The position numbers were made by a program, and so were the translations under genes. Below the pieces are notes generated by a model, which did no database searches, had not been told where the DNA came from, and was given only the letters and a program-made list of their open reading frames with translations. Below are positions 1-9,277 of a stretch of DNA of 64,000 nucleotides, piece by piece. The stretch covers positions 62,001-126,000 of the forward strand of contig NZ_JARVWW010000009.1 in NCBI RefSeq assembly GCF_029846715.1, written 5' to 3'. Position 1 is the stretch's first letter. Each line of letters starts with the position of its first letter. This DNA is from Bradyrhizobium nivariense (lineage in GTDB: Bacteria > Pseudomonadota > Alphaproteobacteria > Rhizobiales > Xanthobacteraceae).

Positions 1-132
1 TTGCTACGGTCAAGCTCTTGCGGATGCGGCATTCGCGTCAACCGGCGCGATGTCGGTGACTTCTGCGAAGGCGAGGGAGGCCAGAACGAACTCGGCTCCC
101 GGGAGAGCACGGCATAAGCCGTCCAACCACTG

Positions 133-243
133 CGCAGGGAAGGCCGAGTGATTGGCTACACCTGTATGCTGCTGTGCGGTTCTTTTGCGCTACCTTTCGC
201 GCAGCGGACCGCGGGTGCCAGCCGGCACCCGGCCTTCCCTGTG
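133..243. repeat. Structured intergenic repeat with long inverted arms
   Basis: Arms at 133-150 and 226-243 are complementary apart from about two positions (CGCAGGGAAGGCCGAGTG against CACCCGGCCTTCCCTGTG). A second, perfect 7-bp hairpin, GGGTGCC-N4-GGCACCC, lies at 213-230 and competes for the right arm. The flanks, roughly 60-290, match from memory a non-coding block that recurs in Bradyrhizobium genomes; that recurrence is recollection and was not checked. No convincing gene lies in 1-467. It could be a mobile non-coding element or a structured RNA. Confidence 0.5.
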
Positions 244-329
244 CCCTCTTGGATTTGAGGGTGGAATGACCAAGCAAAGCTCGGGCGAAATGCGCCGCGA
301 GGATGCGAAGGCGTGTCTGCGATGCCGTA

Positions 330-410
330 GGATGGGTAGAGCCCTTGCGAAACCCATCATGCTTCCGCGTGGATGAGACGTGATGGGTTTCGCTTTCGCT
401 CTACCCATCC
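330..410. repeat. Palindromic intergenic repeat
   Basis: Two 30-base arms, 330-359 and 381-410, are inverted copies that differ at about three positions; each begins or ends with the GGATGGGTAGAGC motif. They are separated by 21 bases. The element lies 58 bases beyond the stop codon of the leftward regulator gene, so it could form a hairpin at the 3' end of that transcript. No U-tract follows, so I do not call it an intrinsic terminator. Confidence 0.6.
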
Positions 411-467
411 TCCGGCTTTCGCCCGGACGTAGTGCAGCGCCTCTTGCAATGAGGCACCGAGTCCGCC

Positions 468-3308
468 CTATAATGTCTGCAACAACGCGTTGGCTGTTCT
501 GATATCCGCTGTCTCCGAGCCCTTGGCGAAGCCTTCGAGCGCAGATTGAAGCAATCGTTTGGCTTCCTCGCGCCGGCCGCGTTCGGCAAGGAACCCGGCG
601 AGATCGATCGCGGCCCGCAGCTCCCAGGCTTTGGCGCCTTTGCGCCGACTCAATTCCAGTGATTGCACGAAGTGGGCTTCTGCTTGATCAGCCTCGGGCT
701 GCGGCCGGGCCAGGAGAACCCTGCCTTTCATGCGCAGCAGCTCGGGCATGTACAGATGATCGCCGCTCTGCTCGACGAGGCGGATCGCATCGTCGATCAG
801 GCGCGCGCCTTGCTCGACTTGCTCGAGCGCCAGAAGACCGTTCACAAGCGCGATGTTGAACGTCGTGGTGAGCAGTTCGTAGCCGGCATCGTGGAGCTCG
901 CGCAGACAGGCCCCGATCGTCTCGACGCCATCAGCAGCGTCGCCTCGCCGGATCGCCAGCTCGCCTTTGACGCCGCGACCGACCGCGAGGTAGGGGCCCA
1001 TCGAGCGCGATTCGGCATGCGCGATGAAGCGGTCGATGTTCTCTTCCGCGCCATCGAGGTCTCCACTCCAGAGATCGATCGAGACCGCCCAGATCAATGC
1101 AATGCAGAGCGTGGTCGGATGGTCCATCTGCGCGGCCTCGATGACCGTCTGCCGGGCCAGTCGCAGCGCATCGGCGGGGCGGCCCTGCAACCAAAACTCT
1201 CGCGCGAGCGAGATGCCGGCCCGGTTGCGATGATCGAAGCCGTGGACGGTACTGATTCGTTTGGTGCCCGGCCCCTGCCAGGCGGGCTCCAGCATCTTCA
1301 CGGCGTCGCGATGCTCGCCGGCAAGATGCAAGGAGACACCGAGGAGCGAACGGGCGAGGGCGAGGGAGGCGGCATCGCCGAGCGTCCCGGCGACCGTGAG
1401 GCTTTGCTGCGCATAGCCGAGCGCGGCGTCGAACTGTCCCATCCGCTCGTGGAAGATATGCATGCGGCCAAGCAGCTGGAGCTGGTTCGGCGCGTCGCCG
1501 CGCGCCTCGGCGATCGCAAGGCTCCGGCACAAGGCGGCACGCGCCGCTTCGGAGCCGCCGCGCGTGAACATCAAGGTCAGTCCGAGCGCGGCCTGGATGT
1601 GCATTTCCTCGGCGCTGCCGCGCGAGGATTGATCAATCGCAAGCAGCGCCCGTTCGGACCAGCGCCGGCATTCGATCAGCAGCGACATGGCGAGAAAGAT
1701 GGGAGCTGCCGCAGCAACGAGTGCAATGCCGATGCCGGCATCGCCGTTCACCCCGAAGCACCAGTTCAGTGCGGCGCGTACGTTGTGAAGCGCGGAGAAA
1801 TGGATCGCGCGCTCGTCGGCGCTCGGCACCGTGGCCCATGTCGTGCCGGCCTGCTCCAGCCATCGCCGGTAATAGGTCGCGTGGCGGGCGGCGAGCGCCG
1901 TGTCATCAGGCTCGATATCGAGCAGATAGCTGCGCGTCGTGTCGAGCAGACGGTAGCGCATCATGGCGCCGATCGGCCGCGGCGCGACCATCGACTTGGC
2001 GACGAGGCCGTCGATGGCGTCAAACAGGCGGGAGCGGTCGACGCGTTCGTCCGGCACGATCCCGAGTGCGGCGTCGATGGTGAAGTGACCGGCGAAGACC
2101 GCGAGCCGGCGCAGCACGAGGCGCTCGATGTCGGACAGGAGCGAGTAGCTCCAGTCCAGCGTCGCCTGCAAGGTCTTCTGCCGCGGCGGCGCCGTGCGCT
2201 GGCCCTGCCACAGCAAATTGAGACGCTCGTCGAGCAGCGTTGCGGTCTGCTCCAGGCGATAGGCGTCGACCCGGCCGGCGGCGAGTTCGATCGCCAGCGC
2301 CATGCCGTCGAGCTTGCGGCAGATCCCGGCGACGATCGCGGCATTGGCATCGTCGAGCGCGATCTGCGCGCCGCCGGCCGCGGCACGTTCGAGGAAGAGC
2401 TGAAGCGCGGGATAGGTCTGGGCCGCGGCCGCCGTCAGCCCGGGATTGTCAGGCGGAACGGCAAGCGGCGCCAACCGATAGACCTGCTCGCCCTCGACAC
2501 GCAGGGCTTCGCGGCTGGTGGCGAGGATATGGACATGCGCCGCGGCGTGGAAAATCTCCGTGGCCAGCGGCGCCGCCGCGGCGATGACGTGCTCGCAATT
2601 GTCGAGGATCAGCAGCATCCGCTTGTTCTCGAGATACGCGAGCAGCGCGGGCAGGGGATCGTCGGTCTGGGCCGGCAAGCCCAGCATCAGCAGGATCGAG
2701 GTGATCACGAGATCGGGATCGCTCAGCGCGGCAAGATCGACGAAATGTGCGGCGTCGGAGAATGTCTCGAGCAGGTCGTGAGCGATCGCGATCGCAACGG
2801 CGGTCTTGCCGACACCGCCGGGGCCGGCAATCGTGACGAAGCGCGAGCCGATGAGCCTGTCCGAGACAGCTGCGATCGCATCGTCGCGCCCGACCATCCG
2901 TTGCAGCCGGTTCGGCAGTTTGACGGGCGGCAATTCCGTTCGCGGTGCGGGGCGCCGCTGTGCCGGGAGTTCCATCTGCGAGATCGGCGCGACGAAGCAA
3001 TAGCCGCGGCCGGAGAGTGTGGTGATGTAGCGGGCACCGTCCTTGCCGTCGCCAAGGACTTTGCGAAGCGCTGCGACGTGAAAGCGCAGATTGGCCTCTT
3101 CGACGGTCAGGCCGGGCCACACCAGCGCCATCAGATCCCATTTGCCGACGACCTCGTTCGGCCGCGACATCAGCGCGATCAGCGTGTCGAAGGCTTTCGC
3201 GCCGAGCGGCAGCGTGACGCCATCGCGCATCACGAGTCTTTCATGCGGCGTCACGGTGAATGGCCCAAACGACAGGGTTCCCGTTGCGGTGCCGGCCGGC
3301 TCGGTCAT
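468..3308 (-). CDS. Winged-helix transcriptional regulator with NB-ARC-type ATPase and TPR-like repeats
   Basis: Cytoplasmic 946-residue signal-integrating regulator. Residues 10-108 form an OmpR/CadC-type winged-helix DNA-binding domain ending in the typical RGYCFVAP strand. A P-loop ATPase follows, with Walker A GPGGVGKT at 162-169 and a Walker B-like LLILDNCEH near 230. The C-terminal half is helical and TPR-like, as in AfsR/LuxR-family ATPase regulators. The start is supported by AGGA seven bases upstream. It is divergent from the ohr-hydrolase-P460 genes and is the natural candidate to control them; the stimulus is unknown. Family assignment is firm, target assignment is inference. Confidence 0.88.
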   Translation of the reverse strand: MTEPAGTATGTLSFGPFTVTPHERLVMRDGVTLPLGAKAFDTLIALMSRPNEVVGKWDLMALVWPGLTVEEANLRFHVAALRKVLGDGKDGARYITTLSGRGYCFVAPISQMELPAQRRPAPRTELPPVKLPNRLQRMVGRDDAIAAVSDRLIGSRFVTIAGPGGVGKTAVAIAIAHDLLETFSDAAHFVDLAALSDPDLVITSILLMLGLPAQTDDPLPALLAYLENKRMLLILDNCEHVIAAAAPLATEIFHAAAHVHILATSREALRVEGEQVYRLAPLAVPPDNPGLTAAAAQTYPALQLFLERAAAGGAQIALDDANAAIVAGICRKLDGMALAIELAAGRVDAYRLEQTATLLDERLNLLWQGQRTAPPRQKTLQATLDWSYSLLSDIERLVLRRLAVFAGHFTIDAALGIVPDERVDRSRLFDAIDGLVAKSMVAPRPIGAMMRYRLLDTTRSYLLDIEPDDTALAARHATYYRRWLEQAGTTWATVPSADERAIHFSALHNVRAALNWCFGVNGDAGIGIALVAAAAPIFLAMSLLIECRRWSERALLAIDQSSRGSAEEMHIQAALGLTLMFTRGGSEAARAALCRSLAIAEARGDAPNQLQLLGRMHIFHERMGQFDAALGYAQQSLTVAGTLGDAASLALARSLLGVSLHLAGEHRDAVKMLEPAWQGPGTKRISTVHGFDHRNRAGISLAREFWLQGRPADALRLARQTVIEAAQMDHPTTLCIALIWAVSIDLWSGDLDGAEENIDRFIAHAESRSMGPYLAVGRGVKGELAIRRGDAADGVETIGACLRELHDAGYELLTTTFNIALVNGLLALEQVEQGARLIDDAIRLVEQSGDHLYMPELLRMKGRVLLARPQPEADQAEAHFVQSLELSRRKGAKAWELRAAIDLAGFLAERGRREEAKRLLQSALEGFAKGSETADIRTANALLQTL

Positions 3309-3505
3309 AGTGGAATCCTGATCCTTTCGAAGGACCGGATAGCCAGATGATCGCGATCCGGCAAGGCCGTCCCTGCATCGCGATCAGACCGCGGATGCAG
3401 GCCTTGTGGGGCGTGCGGGCCGAGACCTCACAACTTCTCACAAGTCCAAACGGGCGTCTCGCGGCAGCCGCTGCTAGTCAGTTGCGCGACGGCAAGGAGA
3501 CCTTC

Positions 3506-3925
3506 ATGACGCAAGCGGCAAAATTGCTCTACACGGCCCGGACTCACACCGGCGGCGGGCGGCAGGACGGCATGTCGCGCAGTTCCGACGGCCGCCTGGA
3601 CGTCAAGCTGTCGCCGCCGGGCGGCACGGGCATCGGCACCAATCCCGAGCAATTGTTCGCGGCCGGCTGGTCGGCTTGCTTCGAAGGCGCGATGGAGATC
3701 GCGGCCCGCAAGCGGAAGATCGAGCTTCCCAGGAAATGCGCGATCGATGCGGAGATCGACCTCGTCCTCGACGAGGACGCTTATTCGCTCAGGGCACGCC
3801 TTGATGTCAGCCTGCCCGGCCTTGATCGCGAAATCGCGCGCGGCCTCATCGATGAGGCGCACCGGACTTGCCCCTATTCCAAAGCCGTCCGCGGCAACAT
3901 CGACGTCACGGTCGCGCTGATCTGA
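3506..3925 (+). CDS. Ohr/OsmC-family organic hydroperoxide resistance protein
   Basis: A 139-residue protein of usual Ohr length. Ohr enzymes reduce organic hydroperoxides with two cysteines; the motifs SACFEGAM and CPYSKA supply them at about residues 58 and 125. The frame is open further upstream, but the ATG at 3506 follows AAGGAGA by five bases and matches the family N-terminus (MTQAAKLLYTA). It is the first gene of a likely three-gene series with the exported hydrolase (32 bases downstream) and cytochrome P460. No MarR-type OhrR is next to it; the divergent winged-helix ATPase regulator takes that place. Confidence 0.88.
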   Translation: MTQAAKLLYTARTHTGGGRQDGMSRSSDGRLDVKLSPPGGTGIGTNPEQLFAAGWSACFEGAMEIAARKRKIELPRKCAIDAEIDLVLDEDAYSLRARLDVSLPGLDREIARGLIDEAHRTCPYSKAVRGNIDVTVALI

Positions 3926-3957
3926 CGCACCACCACCATCAACAAGGTAGCAGCACC

Positions 3958-4989
3958 ATGAAACAGATCATCGACCAGCACCGGCGTCAGTTTTTCGGCG
4001 TCGCCGCGGGAACCGTCGCCGCCGGCCTTGGTGTGATCGGCCTCGCCCGCGCCGAATCGGAAGCGCCGCGCTCCTCCGCGACGAATGCGTCGTTCGGCGC
4101 GATCAAGCAGATCGATGCCGGCGTCCTCAACGTCGGCTACGCGGAGGCGGGTCCCGCCAACGGTCCCGTCGCGATCCTGCTGCACGGCTGGCCCTACGAC
4201 ATTCACGCCTTCGTCGATGTCGCGCCGATCCTGGCCAAGGCCGGCTATCGCGTCATCATCCCTTATCTCCGGGGCTACGGCTCGACGCACTTCCTCTCCG
4301 GCGAGACGCCGCGCAACGGCGAGCCGGCAGCCATGGCCACCGACATCATTGCGCTGATGGACAAGCTCGACATCAAGAAGGCGGTCGTTGCCGGCTTCGA
4401 CTGGGGCGCGCGCACCGCCGACATCATCGCCGCGCTGTGGCCGGAGCGCTGCCGCGCGCTGGTGTCGGTCAGCGGCTATCTGATCTCCAGCCAGGCCGCG
4501 GGCAATGCGCCGCTGCCGCCGTCGGCCGAGCTGCAATGGTGGTACCAGTTCTATTTCGCGACCGAGCGCGGCCGCGCCGGATACGAGAAGTACACGCATG
4601 ATTTCGCCAAGCTGATCTGGAAGCTCGCTTCGCCGCAGTGGAAGTTTGATGATGCCACCTTCGACCGCAGCGCGGCGGCGCTGGACAACAAGGATCACGT
4701 CGCGATCACGATCCACAATTACCGCTGGCGGCTCGGGCTCGCCCAGGGCGAAGCGAAATACGAGGAGCTCGAAAAGAAGCTCGCGGCAGCTCCGATGATC
4801 AGCGTCCCGACGATCACGATGGAAGGCGACGCCAATGGCGCGCCGCATCCCGATCCAAGCGCCTATGCCAAGAAGTTCTCCGGCCGGTACGATTATCGCC
4901 TGATCACCGGCGGCGTCGGCCACAATCTGCCTCAGGAAGCACCGCAAGCCTTTGCCAAGGCCGTCATCGACGCCGACGGCGGCGCCTGA
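3958..4989 (+). CDS. Tat-exported alpha/beta hydrolase, epoxide-hydrolase-like
   Basis: A 343-residue hydrolase with a twin-arginine signal (HRRQFFGVAAG, residues 8-18) and cleavage probably after LARAES, so it should act in the periplasm after folding. The core shows the oxyanion loop LLHGWPYD (74-81) and the nucleophile elbow GFDWG with Asp148, the pattern of epoxide hydrolases and haloalkane dehalogenases rather than serine esterases. The C-terminal GVGHNLP supplies the catalytic histidine. The ATG at 3958 is chosen because the Tat signal begins there. It follows ohr by 32 bases. The substrate is unknown. Confidence 0.85.
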   Translation: MKQIIDQHRRQFFGVAAGTVAAGLGVIGLARAESEAPRSSATNASFGAIKQIDAGVLNVGYAEAGPANGPVAILLHGWPYDIHAFVDVAPILAKAGYRVIIPYLRGYGSTHFLSGETPRNGEPAAMATDIIALMDKLDIKKAVVAGFDWGARTADIIAALWPERCRALVSVSGYLISSQAAGNAPLPPSAELQWWYQFYFATERGRAGYEKYTHDFAKLIWKLASPQWKFDDATFDRSAAALDNKDHVAITIHNYRWRLGLAQGEAKYEELEKKLAAAPMISVPTITMEGDANGAPHPDPSAYAKKFSGRYDYRLITGGVGHNLPQEAPQAFAKAVIDADGGA

Positions 4990-5062
4990 GGATTTTGGCA
5001 GCACCTCGGACCGGCAAGGCCGGGCCGAGGCCTGACATGCGATCGCAGTTCAATGAAGCGTC

Positions 5063-5614
5063 ATGACGACAATGAAATCTGAAAATTCCAAACTTCCATC
5101 CTCTACGACGATGATCGTGCTGGCCGTGCTCCTCCTCGTCGTTGTCCTGACCTGCGTGCCGTATCTGGTCACGATCGCTTTTGCGCAGGACACGGCGGCT
5201 GCCTCGCCGATCTTCGGTGTCACCGTCCCGCCCGGCTACAAGCAGTGGGAGCTGATCGCGCCGGCCGAGGAGGCGGCGCCCTTGGACGAGCTGCGTGCCG
5301 TCGTCGGCAACAGGACCGCGATCGATGCTTATCAAGGCGGCAAGCTTCCGTTCCCGGACGGCACTATTCTGGTCAAGCGCGCCTGGAAGCGGAAACAGTC
5401 GCCCGAATTTTCGTCCGCGACGATTCCCGGTGAGCCCACCACCGTCCAGGTGATGGTCAAGGACTCCAGGAAATATGCCTCGACCGGCGGCTGGGGCTTT
5501 GGCCGCTTCATCGACGGCAAGCCGGTCGACGAGGCTCCGCACCGCACCTGCTTCGCGTGCCACGAAGCCCGCGTCAGCAGCCGCGATTACGTCTTCACGC
5601 GGCTCGCACCTTGA
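5063..5614 (+). CDS. Cytochrome P460 family haem protein
   Basis: A 183-residue protein with an N-terminal membrane segment or uncleaved signal (about residues 17-40, ending ...FAQ) and a CFACH c-type haem motif at Cys163, Cys166 and His167. The body, including the GGWGFGRF segment, matches the cytochrome P460 family. Characterised members oxidise hydroxylamine or bind nitric oxide, but many homologues have no assigned role. It lies 73 bases after the Tat hydrolase and probably shares its transcript. Both products should be periplasmic, which suggests a joint oxidative or xenobiotic-stress function. Confidence 0.85.
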   Translation: MTTMKSENSKLPSSTTMIVLAVLLLVVVLTCVPYLVTIAFAQDTAAASPIFGVTVPPGYKQWELIAPAEEAAPLDELRAVVGNRTAIDAYQGGKLPFPDGTILVKRAWKRKQSPEFSSATIPGEPTTVQVMVKDSRKYASTGGWGFGRFIDGKPVDEAPHRTCFACHEARVSSRDYVFTRLAP

Positions 5615-5628
5615 GCCGCGCGAGCGTC

Positions 5629-8600
5629 TCACTCCGCCGCCACCATCTGCTGGGTGCGCCATTGGCCGAGCAGGGCACGCAGCGAAGCCGGCTTCACGGG
5701 CTTGTTGAGCACCGCGACCTTTTCGTCGCGCGCAGCCATCTGCACGGCGGGGCTGCGGTCGGCGGTGATCAGGATCGCGGGGATGCCGTCGCCGAAGCGG
5801 CGGCGGATGTCGCGGATCGCGGCGATGCCGTTGCCGCGGTCGAGGTGATAGTCGACCAGCAGGCCGGTGACGCGTCCGCCGGCAGTTTCGATCGCGGCGA
5901 TCGCGCCTTCGGGATCGGCGACCGCGATCACCTCGGCGTCCCACGCCTTGAGCAGCGTGCGCATGCCGTCGAGGATCGCCGCATCGTTCTCGATGCAGAC
6001 GATGAGGGCGCCCGAGATCGGCGTGCGTGCCAGCGGCGTCGCGCTGGTCACGGCGGCGGTGTGGGTGATCGCCTTCGCCGTCGGCACCGTCACCGAAAAC
6101 ACCGAGCCGCCGCTGACATTGGATTCGATGGCGATGCCGTGGTTGAGCACGCGCGCCAGCCGTTCGACGATCGACAGGCCAAGGCCGAGGCCGCGGGCGA
6201 TCCGCGCACCCTGCTCGAGGCGGTGAAATTCCTTGAAGATCTCGCCGCGCTTGACCGGCGGGATGCCGACGCCGGTGTCGTAGACGCAGATCTTGAGCGA
6301 GGCGCCGCGGCGGCGGCAGCCGACCAGCACGCGGCCGCGCGGGGTATATTTGATCGCGTTGGAGATCAGGTTCTGAAGCAGGCGCCGCAGCAGCAAGCGG
6401 TCCGATTCGACCGGCAGCGAACAGGGCACGAAGACGAGCTCCAGGTTCTTGGCGCGTGCGATCGGCGCAAACTCGATCTCCAGCGAGCGCATCAGATCGG
6501 CCATCTTGAAGCTCGAGATCGAGGTCGTCATCGCGCCGGCGTCGAGCCGGGAGATGTCGAGCAGCGCACCGAGGATCTCCTCGATCGCCTGGAGCGATTC
6601 GTCGATGTTCTCGACCAGCCGCGTCTCCTCGCCGCTGTGCTGGCGCTCGACCAGGCTCGTGACATAGAGCCGCGCGGCGTTCAGCGGCTGGAGGATGTCG
6701 TGGCTGGCGGCGGCGAGGAAGCGCGTCTTGGAGATGCTGGCGTCTTCGGCCGCGCTCTTCGCCTGCGCCAGCTCGGAATTCAGCCGGGTCAGCTCCTCGG
6801 TGCGGTCGCGCACCCGCTTTTCCAGCGTCGCATTGGCGCGCTCCAGCGCTTCGGCCGCCTCGAACGTGGGCGTAACGTCGGTGAAGGTGATGACGAAGCC
6901 GCCGCCGGGCATGCGGTTTGTCAAAATCTCGATCACCATGTGGCGGTCGGGCAGGCGCTCGAGATAAGGCTCGCTGTCGGTGGTGTAAGCCGCGAGCCGG
7001 CGCTCCAGCATGGCCTCGCGCTCGACCGGATCGTCCGGCTCGCTCACGCCCATGAATTCCAGGATTTCACGCAACGGCGTGCCGAACTGGATGAAATGCG
7101 GGGGAACGTTGAGGAGATCGCCGAACTGCCGGTTGGAGCAGATCAGTTGCAGATCGGCATCGAACACCGCGATGCCCTGGCGCACATGGTTGAGCGCGGT
7201 CTGGAGGATCTCGCGGTTGAAATGCAGCGCCGCATGGGAATCGTCGAGCAGCTTGAGCGCAGCCTTCGCCGACACCGTCCGTTTGCGCAGCAGCAGCGAC
7301 ATCACGAGACGCGAGGAGGCCGCACCGATCGAGGAGGCGATCAGGTGCTCGGCGTGCTGCAACAGCTCGAAATCAGCGGGTGCCCCGGACTCCAGCCGCA
7401 CATTGCGCCGCGCGGTGAATGCCTCGAACGAATGCCGCGCGCGATCCGGCCCGAGATATTGCGCCACCGTGGTCTGGATGTCCTGCACCGTGACGGTGGT
7501 GCGCCAGCGGCGGAAGTTCGGCGAGATCGGCGCGAGCGTGTTGGGGACGAACAGATCGGCCTGCACCAGCTCGATCGAAGACGGCCGGCGCGCCAGCGAC
7601 AGCAGCACATAGGTGAGGATGTTGAGCGACAGCGACCAGATGACGCCGTGCATCAGCGGCGGCAGGTCGGCGCCGAACAGCGCCTGCGGCCGCAGCGCCT
7701 CGATCCCGAACGGGCCGTGCTGGAGCAGCAGGATGCCCGCCGTCGAGGAATCCATGAAGCTCGGGATGAACAGCGTGTAGAGCCACACCGCGAAGCCGAC
7801 CAGCATGCCGCCGATGGCGCCGCGCGCGGTCGCGCGCCGCCACAGCAGCCCGCCGAAGAAGCTAGGTGCAAGCTGGGCGATGGCGGCAAAGGAGAGCAGG
7901 CCGATCGCCGCGAGCTGGGTATTGCCGAGTGCGCGGTAGTAGAAATAGGCCATCACCATGATGGCGAAGATCGCGAGCCGGCGCGAGCGCAGCAGGAAGT
8001 CGCTGAAATCGGCGCCGCCGGTGCGTCCCTCGGGCCGTCGTTGCAGCACCAGGGGCACCACGAGGTCGTTCGAGACCATGATGGAAAGCGCGACGCATTC
8101 GACGATCACCATCGCGGTCGCCGCCGACAGGCCGCCGACGAAGATGGCGACGCTGAGCAACTCCGCGCCGCCCTCCATCGGCAGCGCCAGCACGTACATA
8201 TCCGGATCGGCGGTGCCGAACGGGAAGCTGACGAGGCCGGCGAGCGCGATCGGGATCACGAACAGATTGATGGCGACGAGGTAGAGCGGAAACAGCCAGC
8301 GCGCGCGGCCGACCTCGGCGTCCGAGGAATTCTCCACCACGCTGACGTGGAACTGGCGCGGCAGCAGCATGATCGCGCACAGCGACAGCAGCGTCATGGT
8401 CAGGAAGTTGCCGATCGACGGCGAATAGTTGATGGCGCGCACTGCCTCCGGTGTCTTCATCGCGCGCTCGATCAGTTCGTGCGGCGAGAACATCCAGAAG
8501 GTGACGAAGATGCCCGCGGTGAGGAAGGCGACCAGCTTGATGATGGATTCGGTCGCGACCGCCAGCATCAGGCCGTGCTGATGCTCGGTGGCGTCGGTCT

Positions 8601-9138
8601 GCCGCGTCCCGAACAGCACGGCGAAGGCCGCCATCGCCAGCGTCACCATCAGCGCCATGTCGCCGACGATCGGGATGTGGGAGAAGGCCTGGTCTTCGCT
8701 CAGGATGGTTGCGAGCGAGGAGGCGACCGCCTTGAGCTGGAGCGCGATGTAGGGCACCGAGCCGATGATCGCGATCAGCGCTACGGTCGCCGCCACCGCT
8801 TGGCTCTTGCCGTAGCGCGCGCCGATGAAGTCGGCGATCGAGGTGATGTTGTGGGCTTTCGCGAGCTGGATCACGCGGCGGAGTACGCCGGCTCCGAGCC
8901 CGATCATCAGGATCGGGCCGACATAGATCGCGAGGAAGTCGGTGGACGTTCGGGTGGCAAAGCCGACCGAGCCGAAGAAGGTCCAGGAGGTGCAGTAGAT
9001 CGCCAGCGACAGCGGATAGATCAGCCCGGAGGCGCGGCCACGCCCGGCCGGCGAGCGGCGGTCGCCATGGCTCGCCACCAGGAACAGAAAGCCGATATAG
9101 CCGAAAGCGGCGGCGATCACGCCCCAGTCGTGCAGCAT
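5629..9138 (-). CDS. Transporter-fused hybrid sensor histidine kinase (SSF-PAS-HisKA-HATPase-REC), CrbS/MxtR-like
   Basis: A 1169-residue membrane kinase. The first ~500 residues are a sodium:solute-symporter domain with many hydrophobic helices. A linker and PAS region follow (about 600-760), then a coiled coil, HisKA with the phospho-acceptor in AASHDILQPL (His near 813), the ATPase domain (VYDTGVGIP), and a C-terminal receiver (about 1045-1165) with the acceptor Asp in LLVDYHLD. CrbS/MxtR kinases with this layout govern acetate use in Pseudomonas and Vibrio. The start at 9138 is preceded by AGGGAGAAG; a longer frame begins at 9180. No separate response regulator is adjacent. Confidence 0.87.
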   Translation of the reverse strand: MLHDWGVIAAAFGYIGFLFLVASHGDRRSPAGRGRASGLIYPLSLAIYCTSWTFFGSVGFATRTSTDFLAIYVGPILMIGLGAGVLRRVIQLAKAHNITSIADFIGARYGKSQAVAATVALIAIIGSVPYIALQLKAVASSLATILSEDQAFSHIPIVGDMALMVTLAMAAFAVLFGTRQTDATEHQHGLMLAVATESIIKLVAFLTAGIFVTFWMFSPHELIERAMKTPEAVRAINYSPSIGNFLTMTLLSLCAIMLLPRQFHVSVVENSSDAEVGRARWLFPLYLVAINLFVIPIALAGLVSFPFGTADPDMYVLALPMEGGAELLSVAIFVGGLSAATAMVIVECVALSIMVSNDLVVPLVLQRRPEGRTGGADFSDFLLRSRRLAIFAIMVMAYFYYRALGNTQLAAIGLLSFAAIAQLAPSFFGGLLWRRATARGAIGGMLVGFAVWLYTLFIPSFMDSSTAGILLLQHGPFGIEALRPQALFGADLPPLMHGVIWSLSLNILTYVLLSLARRPSSIELVQADLFVPNTLAPISPNFRRWRTTVTVQDIQTTVAQYLGPDRARHSFEAFTARRNVRLESGAPADFELLQHAEHLIASSIGAASSRLVMSLLLRKRTVSAKAALKLLDDSHAALHFNREILQTALNHVRQGIAVFDADLQLICSNRQFGDLLNVPPHFIQFGTPLREILEFMGVSEPDDPVEREAMLERRLAAYTTDSEPYLERLPDRHMVIEILTNRMPGGGFVITFTDVTPTFEAAEALERANATLEKRVRDRTEELTRLNSELAQAKSAAEDASISKTRFLAAASHDILQPLNAARLYVTSLVERQHSGEETRLVENIDESLQAIEEILGALLDISRLDAGAMTTSISSFKMADLMRSLEIEFAPIARAKNLELVFVPCSLPVESDRLLLRRLLQNLISNAIKYTPRGRVLVGCRRRGASLKICVYDTGVGIPPVKRGEIFKEFHRLEQGARIARGLGLGLSIVERLARVLNHGIAIESNVSGGSVFSVTVPTAKAITHTAAVTSATPLARTPISGALIVCIENDAAILDGMRTLLKAWDAEVIAVADPEGAIAAIETAGGRVTGLLVDYHLDRGNGIAAIRDIRRRFGDGIPAILITADRSPAVQMAARDEKVAVLNKPVKPASLRALLGQWRTQQMVAAE

Positions 9139-9277
9139 GGCGAGCGTGCTTCTCCCTGGGCGCTGGCAGCGCCCGCTCATTTTCCCCGTAAATCTAGCGC
9201 GTTGGACGGTGGCAGGCGACAGCGAAATGCTTTGTGGATGCGGGAACTGGCTTTGTCGTTAAGGTGCGAATCCCAAC

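Noticed and set aside
38..376. Small frames on both strands at the left edge
   Set aside because: They coincide with structured inverted repeats and have the composition of repeat DNA, so they are unlikely to be genes.
663..3350. Open frame of 895 codons on the + strand opposite the winged-helix ATPase regulator
   Set aside because: It is the antisense shadow of a GC-rich gene; the composition (Arg, Asp, Gly, Gln rich) has no domain, while the minus strand has clear wHTH and Walker motifs.
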